The position numbers and the translations under genes were made by a program. The notes beneath the pieces are model-generated. The model saw only the letters and a program-made list of their open reading frames with translations. It was not told where the DNA came from and made no database searches. A DNA stretch of 64,000 bases from Pelomonas sp. Root1237 (GTDB lineage Bacteria > Pseudomonadota > Gammaproteobacteria > Burkholderiales > Burkholderiaceae_C). Positions 25,291-34,892 of the stretch are shown in pieces (position 1 is the stretch's first letter; every line of letters begins with the position of its first letter). Location of the stretch: NCBI RefSeq assembly GCF_001425055.1, contig NZ_LMDK01000018.1, forward strand, positions 248,001-312,000. Direction: 5' to 3'.

Positions 25291-26459
25291 AACCGGCGGC
25301 GCAAGGCCGCCGTGACGGCAGGCGTGGCCCGCATCGCCGGGGCCTCGATGAAGCGATAGCTGGCATGGCTGACCAGCACGAGGACCGGCGCCAGTGCCAG
25401 CACCCAACCCCAGTGCACGGCCGCAGGCAAGGCGGCTCCCGGCTGATCCGCCCCCAGCACGAAATGGAAGAGGCTGAACAGCAAAAAGCCGTGCAGCAGA
25501 TAGATGCTGTAGGCCGACTCACCCAGCAGGCGCGAGACCGGGTGCAGCAGCAGGCCGAAGAGGCTGTTGCCGCAGGCGATCAGCACGAAGGCCAGCGCCA
25601 TCAGCGCAAGCGCACCATAGTCCGTACCCAGGGGGAACAGCGTGACCGCCGCTGCCAGGCATGCCAGGATCAACACGCTGGCCAAGCGGCTGGCGGCCCA
25701 GCGGCACAGCCGTGCCGAGCGGCAGCCCGCCGCGGCCGCAATGCCGCCGGCAAACGCCCACAGGTACACAGGTTGCGCGGGCCAGTTCAGCAGGGCGGTG
25801 ACAGACACCAGGCCCAACAGCAGATAGGGCCAGCGCGGCAGCACGCCGACCGTCAGCGCGAGCAGCGGCAGGGCGCCGTAGAAGAACCACTCATAGGGCA
25901 GGGACCAGGTCACGCCGGCGACAACGATCTTGGTCACCTCGATCTGGTTGATCGGTGGGTTGCCGTACATCGTGAAGCCCAGCCAGCGCAGGGCCTGCTT
26001 GGTGACGGTGCGGGCCGGCTCATGCAACTCGCCGCCTGACAGCACGGCGACCGTCGTGAACAGCAGCAGCATGACGAAGAGATACAGCGGCACGAGGCGC
26101 AGCACGCGCGACACGACGAGCTGCAGCCAGTCCAGCGGCCGCTGGCGGGCGGCGATCAGCTTGGAGAAGAACAGGAAGCCCGTGATCATGAAGAACAGGG
26201 CGACGCTGCTGTGACCCAGATGGGTGTAGAGCCGCGACGGTGGCAGCTTCCACTCACCGCTGTGCTGATAGAAGTACCAGATGCAGCCGTGATGCAGGAA
26301 GACGCCCAGGGCCAGATAGCCGCGCAAGCCGTCGATGCTCGCGAAGCGGCCTGGTGCGGGCGGCGCACCGACGCGCCGCTGCAGCAGCGCCGCCGTGGCA
26401 AAAGCCAGCAGCAGCGCCGCAACCGCAGGCAGCGGGCTGACCGGGCCGAGCAGGTCCAA
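25260..26459 (-). CDS. Acyltransferase 3 (OafA/YrhL) family membrane protein
   Basis: The product is 399 residues with about ten hydrophobic helices. SIDGLRGYLALGVFLHHGCIWY carries the catalytic His region of the family, here shortened in citation to GLRGYLALGVFLHH; SVALFFMITGFLFF and RVLRLVPLYLF follow as expected. Such enzymes acylate cell-surface sugars, exopolysaccharide or lipids at the inner membrane. The acceptor is unknown. The stop lies inside the 3' end of cobC on the other strand. Confidence 0.85.
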   Translation of the reverse strand: MDLLGPVSPLPAVAALLLAFATAALLQRRVGAPPAPGRFASIDGLRGYLALGVFLHHGCIWYFYQHSGEWKLPPSRLYTHLGHSSVALFFMITGFLFFSKLIAARQRPLDWLQLVVSRVLRLVPLYLFVMLLLFTTVAVLSGGELHEPARTVTKQALRWLGFTMYGNPPINQIEVTKIVVAGVTWSLPYEWFFYGALPLLALTVGVLPRWPYLLLGLVSVTALLNWPAQPVYLWAFAGGIAAAAGCRSARLCRWAASRLASVLILACLAAAVTLFPLGTDYGALALMALAFVLIACGNSLFGLLLHPVSRLLGESAYSIYLLHGFLLFSLFHFVLGADQPGAALPAAVHWGWVLALAPVLVLVSHASYRFIEAPAMRATPAVTAALRRRFQKSPDRLAA

Positions 26460-26467
26460 AGCCGGGC

Positions 26468-28486
26468 CTACTTCAGCACCGTCTGCTGCATGAACAGCAC
26501 GGTCGCGTAGAACTGGAAGTCCTGGTTGTCCTTCTTCTGGAAGCCATGGCCTTCGTTTTCGGCGCGCAGATACCAGACCGGCGTGCCACCCTGGCGCACG
26601 GTCGCGACGATCTGCTCGGCCTCGGTGTAGGGCACGCGCGGGTCGTTCTTGCCCTGGATGACGAAGAGGGGCTTCTTGATCCGGACCGCGTTGGTCAGCG
26701 GCGAGATCTTGTCCAGGTGGGCCTTCATCGCCGGGTCGCGCTCATCGCCGTATTCAACCCGGCGCAGGTCGCGGCGGTAGCTCTCGGTGTTGTTCAGGAA
26801 GGTCACGAAGTGCGAGATGCCGACGACGTCGATGGAGCCGGCGATGCGGTCGGCGTAGTTCGTCGACACGGCCAGCGTCATGTAGCCGCCGTAGCTGCCG
26901 CCGGTGACGAGCACGCGCGAGGCGTCGAGGTCGGGTTGGGTGGCGATCCAGTCAAGCAGGGCGCCAATGTCCTTGACCGAGTCCTCGCGCTTGAAGCCGT
27001 TGTCCATCGCCAGGAAGCTCTTGCCGTAGCCGCTGGAGCCTCGCACATTGGGCTGGATCAGTGCCATGCCGAGCTCCTGCACGTAGTAGGCGTTGCGGCC
27101 CAGGAAGCCGAAACTGGCCTGGGACTCGGGGCCACCATGGATGGAAATCAGCACCGGGCGCTTGCCGGAGAACTTCTTCGGTGGGGCGGTGAGCAGGCCC
27201 GAGATCATCGTGCCGTCAAAGCTCTTCCAGCGCACGATCTTCTGCTCGCTGAAAGCGGCAGTGTCGACACCAGGCGCGGCTGTGGCGCGCGTCCATTGCT
27301 GGACCTTGCCGTCCGTGCCCAGCGAGTAGATCTGGCTCGGGCCCTGGGCATTGCTGATTGAGAAAGCGAGCTCACCGCGACCGTGGTGGTAGGAAGCGGC
27401 GCCGACATTGCCCTCGGGCAGTTTCGGCAGGGCGGCGGCCGGTACTTCCTTGGCAGTCGCCGCATCGAAGAAATGCAACTCGTCGCGGCCATCCACATTG
27501 AACTGGGCCGCCAGCCTGGCACCGTCCTCGGTCAGCGTGACACCGCTGACGTCCCAAGGGATGTGGCTGCTGACACGGTCGATGCGGCCGCTGGCGAGAT
27601 CCAGCTTCATCAGCTCGCGGAACTCGCCGGCGCGGTCGCTGGCAATCCACAGCGAGCGGCCATCGGGCGCCCAGCCGGCGGGCGAGTAGGTGGCCTTGGC
27701 CTCCTGGCTGTCAACGGCCGGTGCGACCTGCTTGGCAACGCCGCTAGCGAGGTCCAGCATCCAGATCTGCGATTCATTGGCCGACAGATAGCGCGTCAAG
27801 GACACCAGACGCTCGTCGGGCGAGGGGCGGCCGGCAAACCAGCCGCCGCCGTCCAGCTCGGCCAGCTTGCGCCGCGCTTCGGGCTTGTCGGGGTCCATCA
27901 GCCACAGCGTGGTGGTGATCTTGGTACGCGTGCCGCCCTGGGCGGTGCGGTCGATGGGCACCGAGGAGTAGACGAGCCGGCCGCTCCTGCGCAGCCAGGT
28001 GTTGATGGAGTGGCGCTCGTCGGGGTTGGTCAGCAGCACTGGCTGAGCGCCAGCCTGGTTCAGCGGCAGGCGATAGAGCTGCGCGACTTCGTTGCCACCG
28101 GTGGCGCGCTCGAAGACGATGTACCGACCGTTGCGCGGTTCGTAGGTCGCGCGCACGACCGGGTCGATGCCGTCGGTGAGCTGCTCGCCATCGGTCAGCG
28201 GCGTCGTCACGCGAAAGATCTGCGCCGTGTTGGCATCGGCCTTGCGGTGGCTGACCAGCATCTCGCGCTGGGTCGGGTGCCAGTCGGCGAAGGCATGGCC
28301 GCGGAAGTCGTTGTAGCGGCCGATGGCGTCAGCCAGGCTCTGGGGCACGGGCGGGATGCCCTGGATGACCAGGTTCGCATTGGGCGCAACGACGGCCGTG
28401 GAGACCGGTGCCGGCGCAGGAGAAGAGGCGCAGGCGGCCAGCACAGCCGTGCCGAGTGCGCAAAGAGAAAGACGCAAACGAATCAT
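26468..28486 (-). CDS. S9 family prolyl oligopeptidase-like lipoprotein
   Basis: The product is 672 residues. It starts with a lipoprotein signal (LAAC, Cys19). An N-terminal beta-propeller (about residues 50-400, with WMLDLASG and LWIASDRAGEFRELMKLD repeats) is followed by the catalytic alpha/beta-hydrolase domain. That domain has ISIHGGPESQ, the nucleophile VTGGSYGGYMTLA, the acid GKNDPRVPYTEAEQ and the His in NEGHGFQKKDN. It should cleave short peptides in the periplasm. The ATG at 28486 gives the lipobox; longer in-frame starts were rejected. It lies downstream of the Tim44-domain gene, separated by a terminator. Confidence 0.9.
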   Translation of the reverse strand: MIRLRLSLCALGTAVLAACASSPAPAPVSTAVVAPNANLVIQGIPPVPQSLADAIGRYNDFRGHAFADWHPTQREMLVSHRKADANTAQIFRVTTPLTDGEQLTDGIDPVVRATYEPRNGRYIVFERATGGNEVAQLYRLPLNQAGAQPVLLTNPDERHSINTWLRRSGRLVYSSVPIDRTAQGGTRTKITTTLWLMDPDKPEARRKLAELDGGGWFAGRPSPDERLVSLTRYLSANESQIWMLDLASGVAKQVAPAVDSQEAKATYSPAGWAPDGRSLWIASDRAGEFRELMKLDLASGRIDRVSSHIPWDVSGVTLTEDGARLAAQFNVDGRDELHFFDAATAKEVPAAALPKLPEGNVGAASYHHGRGELAFSISNAQGPSQIYSLGTDGKVQQWTRATAAPGVDTAAFSEQKIVRWKSFDGTMISGLLTAPPKKFSGKRPVLISIHGGPESQASFGFLGRNAYYVQELGMALIQPNVRGSSGYGKSFLAMDNGFKREDSVKDIGALLDWIATQPDLDASRVLVTGGSYGGYMTLAVSTNYADRIAGSIDVVGISHFVTFLNNTESYRRDLRRVEYGDERDPAMKAHLDKISPLTNAVRIKKPLFVIQGKNDPRVPYTEAEQIVATVRQGGTPVWYLRAENEGHGFQKKDNQDFQFYATVLFMQQTVLK

Positions 28487-28496
28487 GTGGGGCCTC

Positions 28497-28526
28497 AAAA
28501 GGAAATGGGCGCTCGAAGCGCCCATT
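28497..28526 (-). terminator. Terminator of the Tim44-domain gene
   Basis: On the minus strand AATGGGCGC and GCGCCCATT form a perfect 9-bp stem (loop TTCGA), followed by TCCTTTT. It lies 42 bp beyond the Tim44-domain stop and just ahead of the S9 peptidase start. Confidence 0.75.
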
Positions 28527-28568
28527 CTCGACTGGCCCGGACTCGGGTCTAACCCGCTATGCCTTGGG

Positions 28569-29417
28569 TCATGCGGTCTGCTGGATGCCGGCAATCAGCC
28601 AGCCGTCACCGGCCTTGACCAGATGCCAGATCTCGTCGAAGTTCTCCGCGGCCTGTTCGCTCTTCTCGCGCACCAGGCCCGAGAAGCGCACGGAGACGAT
28701 CTGTTCCCCGGTCTCCGTCGCGACGTCGACGACGCTGGCATCGAGCTGCAGCACTTCGGTGCGCTGAGCCTGTGCGCCGCGCTCCAGCAGGTCGTGCTGG
28801 ATGCTGGCGTACATCTGCGGCGTCGTGAAGCGGCGCAGGTCGGCCTGGTCGCCGGCGTCGTTGGCGGCCTGCAGGCGGATGAAGACCTGCTTGGCGAGCT
28901 TCTCGAAGCCTGCGGCGTCGAAGCCTGCGGGGGCGGCGGCAGCGCCGGAAACCGTGGCCGCTGCCGGATTCCACGCCGGCTCGGCCGCCCGGAGGCTGGC
29001 GCTGTTGGCGCCGGCGAGCTGCGGCTTCGGCGCGGCGAAGCGGCGCACCAGAAAGCGAATCACGAAGACCGCCACCAGGCCGAGCAGCACCATCGTCATG
29101 ATGCTGGCCAGTTCGCCGCCAAAACCGAAGTGGCTGGCCAGCGCGGCCAGGCCCAGGCCTGCGGCCAGGCCGGCAATGGGGCCAAGCCAGGAGCGTTTGG
29201 GCGCCGCAGCGGGAGCGGCCGCGGGTGTTGCGGCAGCCTGTTTGCCGGGAGCGGCCTGCTGGGGCGCAGGCTGCTGGGCCGGCGGCGTTTGTGGCGCGGT
29301 CTGGGTAGGCACGCTGCGCTTCAGGCCACCACTGGAGAGGCGCTTGGCCTCTGCGTCATGGGCGGGCAGCGTGACGGCCAGCAGGGTGGCGAGGGTCACA
29401 GCAAAGATGCGGTTCAA
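28569..29417 (-). CDS. Tim44 domain (Tim44-like) membrane protein
   Basis: The product is 282 residues. A signal or anchor (residues 1-24) is followed by a Pro/Gln/Ala-rich linker, then two hydrophobic helices (about 75-125) and a C-terminal Tim44-like alpha/beta domain from about residue 165 (FEKLAKQVFIRLQAAND, RFTTPQMYASI, NFDEIWHLVKAGDGWLIAGI). The family is widespread in proteobacteria, and its bacterial role is not settled; the domain is a lipid- and protein-binding fold. It is transcribed ahead of the S9 peptidase but ended by its own hairpin. Confidence 0.85.
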   Translation of the reverse strand: MNRIFAVTLATLLAVTLPAHDAEAKRLSSGGLKRSVPTQTAPQTPPAQQPAPQQAAPGKQAAATPAAAPAAAPKRSWLGPIAGLAAGLGLAALASHFGFGGELASIMTMVLLGLVAVFVIRFLVRRFAAPKPQLAGANSASLRAAEPAWNPAAATVSGAAAAPAGFDAAGFEKLAKQVFIRLQAANDAGDQADLRRFTTPQMYASIQHDLLERGAQAQRTEVLQLDASVVDVATETGEQIVSVRFSGLVREKSEQAAENFDEIWHLVKAGDGWLIAGIQQTA

Positions 29418-29474
29418 GCGAGTTCTCCAGAAGCTTGGAAACGAGCCGGCAGATGCAGGTCCGGATCAGGATTT

Positions 29475-30179
29475 TCAAGCGTCTCTGATATCGGAAACCA
29501 CGGTTTTTCCGAAGTCTGGCCGCATGAGAAAGCGAACAATCGCCGCAGCCGTGTCGGCCGCCGTCTGCAGTTGGCCGCCATCTTTCAGGCCCTGGAAGCG
29601 GGTTTGCTCCGGGAAGCGGGTGGGGTCGGCGCCGCGCAATTGCACCTGCATGTCGGTGTCGATGACGCCCGGCGCCAGTGAGACGACGCCGACGCCAGGC
29701 TCTTCCAGGGCCAGGGCGCGGCTGAGATGGTCCAGCCCGGCCTTGATGGCGCAATAGGCCGCGCTGCCGGCCATGGCGCGACGGCCCAGGCCCGATGAAA
29801 TGTTCAGGATGCGTCGCGTCGGCACGCCCACCGTTTCGGCCAGGAAGACACGACTCAGCAGCGTCGGCGCCTCCAGGCCGACGCGCAGCGCAGCCGACAG
29901 GCTGGTGAGGTCGGAGGCCGCCAGCGGGCCGGGCTCGCTGAGCAGGGCGGCGTTGTTGACCAGCGTTGCACTTTCCCAGCGCTTGTTGGCGCGCAACCAG
30001 GCCTGCAGGTGTTCCGCAGCAGCAATCGGGTCCGCCAGATCAAGCGCCCATTGCTCCGCTTGCAGCGCCGGGTTGGTCTTGCGAGCGATGCCGATCACCG
30101 TGTTCTCGGCTTGCGTGAGCTGTTGAACCAGTGCCGCGCCCAGGCCGCGTGAACTGCCGGTGACGATGTAGAGATGCAT
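29475..30179 (-). CDS. Short-chain dehydrogenase/reductase
   Basis: The product is 234 residues. TGSSRGLGAALV is the NAD(P)-binding Gly motif, LVNNAAL the structural NNA motif, ILNISSGLGRR holds the catalytic Ser, and YCAIK is the YxxxK pair. The C-terminal part resembles sepiapterin reductase/YueD-type SDRs (DTDMQVQLR). Substrate unknown. It lies three bp beyond the pseudouridine synthase gene end, on the same strand. Confidence 0.85.
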   Translation of the reverse strand: MHLYIVTGSSRGLGAALVQQLTQAENTVIGIARKTNPALQAEQWALDLADPIAAAEHLQAWLRANKRWESATLVNNAALLSEPGPLAASDLTSLSAALRVGLEAPTLLSRVFLAETVGVPTRRILNISSGLGRRAMAGSAAYCAIKAGLDHLSRALALEEPGVGVVSLAPGVIDTDMQVQLRGADPTRFPEQTRFQGLKDGGQLQTAADTAAAIVRFLMRPDFGKTVVSDIRDA

Positions 30180-30181
30180 GC

Positions 30182-30772
30182 TCAGAACTCCGGTGGGCAG
30201 ATGAAGTGATGGTCGCCGATTCGCAGTTCGCTGGCATGCAGCAGCAGGCGTGGGCTGGCGGCAGCGATGTCGGGCGCGGCATAGAGCGTGTCGCCCAGCA
30301 TGGCATGCCCGATGGCGGCGAGATGCACGCGCAATTGATGGGTGCGACCGGTCAGGGGCTCGAGGGCCACGCGCGTGTGATCGCCTTCATGGCCGAGCAC
30401 GCGCCAACGCGTCTGCGAGGGCTTGCCGTGTTCGAAGTTGACCTGCTGGCGCGGCCGGTTGGGCCAGTCGGCGCCGACCGGCAGGTCGATGAGGCCTTCG
30501 CCCTCGAGATGGCCGGCGACGACGGCGACGTAGAGCTTGTCGATGCGGCGCCCGGCGAAGTCGGCGCTGAGATCGCGTTGGGCGTCGAGGCCGCGGGCGA
30601 ACAGCAGCAGGCCCGAAGTGGCCTGGTCGAGGCGATGCACGACCAACGCGTCGGGGTAGAGCATTTGCACGCGTGCGCTGGCGCAATCGGGCTCGCTGCG
30701 GCCCGGTACGCTGAGCAGGCCGGCGGGCTTGTCGATGACGACCAGGCGGTCGTCGGCGTGCAGCACCCGCAT
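30182..30772 (-). CDS. RluA family pseudouridine synthase, short form
   Basis: The product is 196 residues. VVIDKPAGLLSVPGR and VHRLDQATSGLLLFARG (catalytic Asp in HRLD), then KLYVAVVAGHLEGEG and PLTGRTHQLRVHLAAIGH are the RluA-family motifs. There is no N-terminal S4 domain, so it resembles the short RluA/YqcB type acting on 23S rRNA or tRNA. The reading frame extends far upstream, but the ATG at 30772 begins the domain and overlaps the EamA stop by one base (TGATG). Confidence 0.88.
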   Translation of the reverse strand: MRVLHADDRLVVIDKPAGLLSVPGRSEPDCASARVQMLYPDALVVHRLDQATSGLLLFARGLDAQRDLSADFAGRRIDKLYVAVVAGHLEGEGLIDLPVGADWPNRPRQQVNFEHGKPSQTRWRVLGHEGDHTRVALEPLTGRTHQLRVHLAAIGHAMLGDTLYAAPDIAAASPRLLLHASELRIGDHHFICPPEF

Positions 30773-31674
30773 CAACGTGAAGAGACGAGGATGCCTGCTG
30801 CGATCAGCGCGAAGGCGACTCCGTGATACCAGGCCGGCGCGACGCCCAGCAGCGCCGCCGAGATGACGGCGGCAAACACCGGCGTGAGATTGACGAAGAA
30901 GCCGGCCAACGCCGGCCCGGCCTCGGCCACGCCCAGGCCCCAGCAGCGGTAGGCAATCAGCGACGGACCGATGGCGACATAGGCGAGCACGGCGACCAGG
31001 GTCGGGCTCCAGTGGATGGCGGCCGGTGCAACGCCCTGTTCCACGCCCGCCGCCACGCCCGAGAACACCACGCCGAACATCAGCTGGGCCATCAGCATCT
31101 CGGCCCAGTTCCAGTCCGGCCGTTCGCCTGGGCGCAGCCCGCGCACCGGCCGCGCCAGCATCCAGGAGTAGATGGCCCAGGTGAAGAGGGCCAGGAGCAT
31201 CAACAGGTCGCCGGGTACAAATTGCACGGCCAGCAGGGCGGCGGGGTCGCCGCGTGCGATGACGACGGCCACGCCGAGCAGCGACAGGGCTGCGCCGGCC
31301 AGCTGGCGGCGAGTCGGCTTCACGCCGTAGAAGACGGCACCCACGCCGAGCATCCAGACCGGCATGCTGGCGGTGATCAGCGTGACGTTCAGCGGCGACG
31401 AGGTGTGCAGCGCCAAGTATTGCAGCGAGTTGTAGCAACCCATGCCAAGAAAGCCCAGCCAGGCCAGACCACGCCAGCGCTTCAAGGCCTCCCGCGGGTC
31501 GGCCAGCAGGCGGCGGGCCAGCGGAGCCAGCAGCACGAAGGCGAGCAGCCAGCGCAACGCGTTCAGCGCCATCGGCGGGATGTCGTTGCGCACCATGCGG
31601 CCGATGACGGCGTTGCCGGCCCACAGCAGTGGTGGCAGCGTCAACAGCAGAGCAAGGCGTGGGGTCAGTTTCAT
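30772..31674 (-). CDS. EamA/DMT family transporter
   Basis: The product is 300 residues with ten hydrophobic helices in two EamA repeats. LPPLLWAGNAVIGRMV and SPLNVTLITASMPVW are in the first repeat, and the second carries PSLIAYRCWGLGVAEAGPALAGFFVNLTPVF (quoted in parts: LIAYRCWGLGV and FFVNLTPVFA). These are typical RhaT/EamA permeases of the inner membrane, exporting or importing small metabolites. The ATG at 31674 is used although the frame is open upstream. It is co-directional with the RluA gene and divergent from the quinone oxidoreductase. Confidence 0.87.
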   Translation of the reverse strand: MKLTPRLALLLTLPPLLWAGNAVIGRMVRNDIPPMALNALRWLLAFVLLAPLARRLLADPREALKRWRGLAWLGFLGMGCYNSLQYLALHTSSPLNVTLITASMPVWMLGVGAVFYGVKPTRRQLAGAALSLLGVAVVIARGDPAALLAVQFVPGDLLMLLALFTWAIYSWMLARPVRGLRPGERPDWNWAEMLMAQLMFGVVFSGVAAGVEQGVAPAAIHWSPTLVAVLAYVAIGPSLIAYRCWGLGVAEAGPALAGFFVNLTPVFAAVISAALLGVAPAWYHGVAFALIAAGILVSSR

Positions 31675-31737
31675 CAGGCGCCGCCGCGTGGGCCAAAGGG
31701 CTGGCACGATACCGGACTCGCGAACAGGAGACGCCGC

Positions 31738-32727
31738 ATGAGTGAAAAAGCCGTTGTCATCGAAGCTCCGGGCGGGGCCGAGCAACTGAAGCTGATGGAC
31801 GTGGAGGTCGGCGCCCCAGGTCCGGGCGAGATCCGCATCCGCCACGAGGCCTGCGGGCTGAACTACATCGACGTCTACCACCGCAACGGCACCTACGCCT
31901 TGCCGCTGCCGGCGCGGCTGGGCATGGAAGGCGCGGGCGTTGTCGAGGCGGTGGGCGAGGGTGTCACCCACCTGAAGGCCGGCGACCGCGCGGCCTATGC
32001 CAGCAATCCACCGGGGGCATACGCGACCGCTCGTGTGATGCCCGCCAAATGCGTGCTCAAACTGCCTGACGCCATCGATTTCGAGACCGCCGCGGCCATG
32101 ATGCTCAAGGGTCTGACGGTGCAATACCTGCTGCGCAAGACCCTGCCCCAGGGTGGCCTGCAGCCGGGCGACTTTGTGCTCTTTCACGCGGCGGCCGGCG
32201 GTGTCGGGCTGATTGCCTGCCAGTGGGCGCGCGCACTGGGCCTGCAGCTCATCGGCACCGCAGGCAGCGACGAGAAATGCCAGCTGGCGTTGGACAACGG
32301 CGCGGCACATGCCATCAACTACCGCCGTGATACGGACTTCGCCGCCAAGGTGCGCGAGATCACCGGCGGGCGCGGCGTGAAGGTGGTCTACGACTCGGTC
32401 GGCGCCGACACCTGGGAGGGCTCGTTGAACAGCCTGGCGCCCTTCGGCCTGCTGGCCAGCTTCGGCGGCGCCTCGGGCCCCGTGCCGCCCTTCAGCGTGA
32501 GCACGCTGGCGGCCAAGGGCTCCGTCTATGTGACACGGCCGACGCTGTTCACGCACATCGCCACGCGCGAGGCCACGCAGGCCATGGGCGACGAGCTGTT
32601 CGAGATGGTGGCCAGCAGCCAGGTCAAGATCCGCATCGACAAGCGCTATGCATTGGCGGACGCGGCCCAGTCCCACCGCGATCTGGAAGCCCGCCAGTTG
32701 GTGGGCAGCGCCGTGCTGCTGCCCTGA
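31738..32727 (+). CDS. NADPH:quinone reductase (zinc-free MDR family)
   Basis: The product is 329 residues. An N-terminal GroES-like domain (CGLNYIDVYHRNGTY, GMEGAGVVEAVGEGV) and a Rossmann domain (VLFHAAAGGVGLIACQWA, YDSVGADTWEGSLNSL) match QOR/zeta-crystallin enzymes, which reduce quinones with NADPH. No structural-zinc Cys set is present. AGGAG precedes the ATG at 31738. The gene ends 4 bp from the convergent histidine kinase gene. Confidence 0.92.
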   Translation: MSEKAVVIEAPGGAEQLKLMDVEVGAPGPGEIRIRHEACGLNYIDVYHRNGTYALPLPARLGMEGAGVVEAVGEGVTHLKAGDRAAYASNPPGAYATARVMPAKCVLKLPDAIDFETAAAMMLKGLTVQYLLRKTLPQGGLQPGDFVLFHAAAGGVGLIACQWARALGLQLIGTAGSDEKCQLALDNGAAHAINYRRDTDFAAKVREITGGRGVKVVYDSVGADTWEGSLNSLAPFGLLASFGGASGPVPPFSVSTLAAKGSVYVTRPTLFTHIATREATQAMGDELFEMVASSQVKIRIDKRYALADAAQSHRDLEARQLVGSAVLLP

Positions 32728-32731
32728 AACT

Positions 32732-34201
32732 TTAAGCCGGCGCCCGGCCGAGTTGCAGCTCGAAGCTGAAGGAGGAGCCGACGCCGGGCTCGCTCTCGAC
32801 GGTGATCTCGCCACTCATCAGACTGACGAGTCGCTGCACGATGGTCAGCCCCAGGCCCGTGCCACCGTAGCGGCGCGTGATGCTGCCATCGGCCTGGGTG
32901 AAGGGGTCGAAGATCTGGCCGATCTGGTCGCGCGTCATGCCGATGCCGGTGTCGGTGACGGCCACGCGCAGCCGCAGGCGGTCGGGGCCGTCACCGTCGC
33001 GCGCGTCGGCCAGGGCGATTTCGATGCGCACTTCGCCGCGCTCGGTGAACTTCAATGCGTTGCCAATCAGGTTGATCAGCACCTGACGCAGCCGCAGCGC
33101 GTCGCCGACCAGCCACGACGGCACGCCGGGCTGTACGCGGGCGTGCAGCTGGATGCCCTTGTCATGCGCCTGTAGCAGCAGAGGCTGCAGGGATTCGCCG
33201 AGGCAGTCGTGCAGGCTGAAGGGCTGCTCGTCGATGACGATGCGGCCGGCCTCGATCTTGGCCACGTCCAGCAGGTCGTTGATGATGGTCATCAGCCCCT
33301 TGGCCGACTGGTGGGCCATGCCGATGAAGCGGCGCTGGCGCTCGTTGAGTTCGGTCTGCAGCACCAGTTCGGTCAGGCCGAGCACGCCATTCATCGGCGT
33401 GCGGATCTCGTGGCTCATATTGGCCAGGAAGCTGCTCTTGGCCTGGCTGGCAGTCTCGGCGGCCTCGCGTGCGGCGACCAGGGCCGCCTGGCTGGCCTTG
33501 AGATCGGCGATGTCGTGGGCATTGAAGAGCATGACCGTGTCGCCAGTGACCGGGTCGCGCATGGGCCGCGCGTCCAGTGCATGCCAACGCAGGCCGGCCA
33601 GCGTCTGCAACTCGACGTCCTGGTGGCAGGTCTGGCCGCGCTCCACGCGGCCCAGGATGCTGGCGGCATCGCCAATGTGAGCAAACAGGCGGGTGAACTC
33701 GGTCTGGTCGGGGCCGGGCGGCGTATCACCGAACGTCAGGGCCGCGGCCGGGTTGCGCATCAGCAGTTCGCCCTGGCCGAGGCCGAAAACGGCGATGCGC
33801 ACCGAGGTGTGTTGCACAGCCTCAACGCCGCGCAGCATGGCGAGATCGGCACCACCGCCCAGCGAATCGGCCGCGAACAGCATGACCTGACGGCGTTCCG
33901 GCGTGCGCATGCCGCGCGACACCAGCATGACCGTCGTCGGCTCGCCCTTGGGATAGAGAGTCCACTGCTCGCGGACGATCTTGCCCTGCGCATGGTCGGC
34001 CGCCGTGACGGCCAGGCGCTCGCGCACGGCATCGCCATGCTCGGAAAAGTCGCGCGACAGGAATTCCTCGGCGCTGTCGGCATGCCAGAAGCGCAGGGCT
34101 GCGGCATTGGCCCAGAGGTTGCGCTGTTGTTCGGGGTCGAAGACCCACAGAGGAACGTCGAGCCAGTCGTAATGGCTCAGGCTGGCGAAGTCGAGGAGCA
34201 T
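32732..34201 (-). CDS. Soluble PAS-type sensor histidine kinase
   Basis: The product is 489 residues. Two PAS-like sensing regions (about 15-110 and 130-230) have no membrane helices, so it is cytoplasmic. The HisKA box is NMSHEIRTPMNGVLGLTELV with His264; N box LINLIGNALKFTERG, G1 VTDTGIGM, F box IFDPFTQAD and G2 YGGTGLGLTIV complete the ATPase domain. No receiver or HPt domain is fused and no response regulator gene is adjacent, so the partner is unknown. It lies downstream of lspA on the same strand (83 bp). Confidence 0.9.
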   Translation of the reverse strand: MLLDFASLSHYDWLDVPLWVFDPEQQRNLWANAAALRFWHADSAEEFLSRDFSEHGDAVRERLAVTAADHAQGKIVREQWTLYPKGEPTTVMLVSRGMRTPERRQVMLFAADSLGGGADLAMLRGVEAVQHTSVRIAVFGLGQGELLMRNPAAALTFGDTPPGPDQTEFTRLFAHIGDAASILGRVERGQTCHQDVELQTLAGLRWHALDARPMRDPVTGDTVMLFNAHDIADLKASQAALVAAREAAETASQAKSSFLANMSHEIRTPMNGVLGLTELVLQTELNERQRRFIGMAHQSAKGLMTIINDLLDVAKIEAGRIVIDEQPFSLHDCLGESLQPLLLQAHDKGIQLHARVQPGVPSWLVGDALRLRQVLINLIGNALKFTERGEVRIEIALADARDGDGPDRLRLRVAVTDTGIGMTRDQIGQIFDPFTQADGSITRRYGGTGLGLTIVQRLVSLMSGEITVESEPGVGSSFSFELQLGRAPA

Positions 34202-34284
34202 GTGGGCGCGTTGAGAGGCGCGCGATTGTCACCGCTCGTCACATCTGTCGCCCGTGAACTACTGCGCGGCCGCGCCGCGCAGGT

Positions 34285-34779
34285 TCAACCGCGGCGCACT
34301 CGGCGCAATTCGTCCAGGATCAGCAGGATGGCGCCGACGGTGATGGCGCTGTCGGCGACGTTGAAAGCAGGGAAATACCAGCTTCGAGCGTGAACCTGGA
34401 TGAAGTCGACGACGTAGCCGTGGATGGCGCGGTCGATGACATTGCCTAGCGCGCCACCCAGAATCAGCGTCAACGCCCAAGCGAACAGCTTCTGGTGGCC
34501 GTGGCGGCGCAGCATCCAGATGATGAAGCCGGCCGCGGCCAGGCCCAGGCCGAGGAAGAACCAGCGTTGCCAGCCGGAGGCGCCATGCAGGAAGCTGAAA
34601 GCGGCGCCGAAGTTGTGGGCGCGCACGACGTCGAAGAAGCTGGTGACTGGGTGCACGTCACCGAGCTGGAAGGTGCGCAGGATGAGCACCTTGGTGAGCT
34701 GGTCGGCCAGGATGATGAGGGCGGCAATCAGCAGCCAGGAAGTCAGGCCGGAGGACGAGGACGACGAGCGAGAAGGCAT
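34285..34779 (-). CDS. lspA: Lipoprotein signal peptidase (signal peptidase II)
   Basis: LspA cleaves prolipoprotein signal peptides in the inner membrane. The 164-residue product has four hydrophobic helices and the catalytic aspartates in [15 protein letters not shown] and FNVADSAI. A Ser-rich N-terminus precedes the first helix. ATG at 34779 is chosen; an upstream TTG at 34809 would add ten residues. LspA is normally the third gene after ribF and ileS; here a plus-strand gene and a repeat separate it from ileS. Confidence 0.93.
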   Translation of the reverse strand: MPSRSSSSSSGLTSWLLIAALIILADQLTKVLILRTFQLGDVHPVTSFFDVVRAHNFGAAFSFLHGASGWQRWFFLGLGLAAAGFIIWMLRRHGHQKLFAWALTLILGGALGNVIDRAIHGYVVDFIQVHARSWYFPAFNVADSAITVGAILLILDELRRVRRG

Positions 34780-34892
34780 GGAATGGGGTCGCGAGGCGAG
34801 GGCCGCCAATGTAACTTGCCGCCGAGCCGGGGCTTGTAGGCGCAGGAGAAGCGGCGTAGAAGCGGAACTCTCCCTGCTCGCTGGAGGATCCC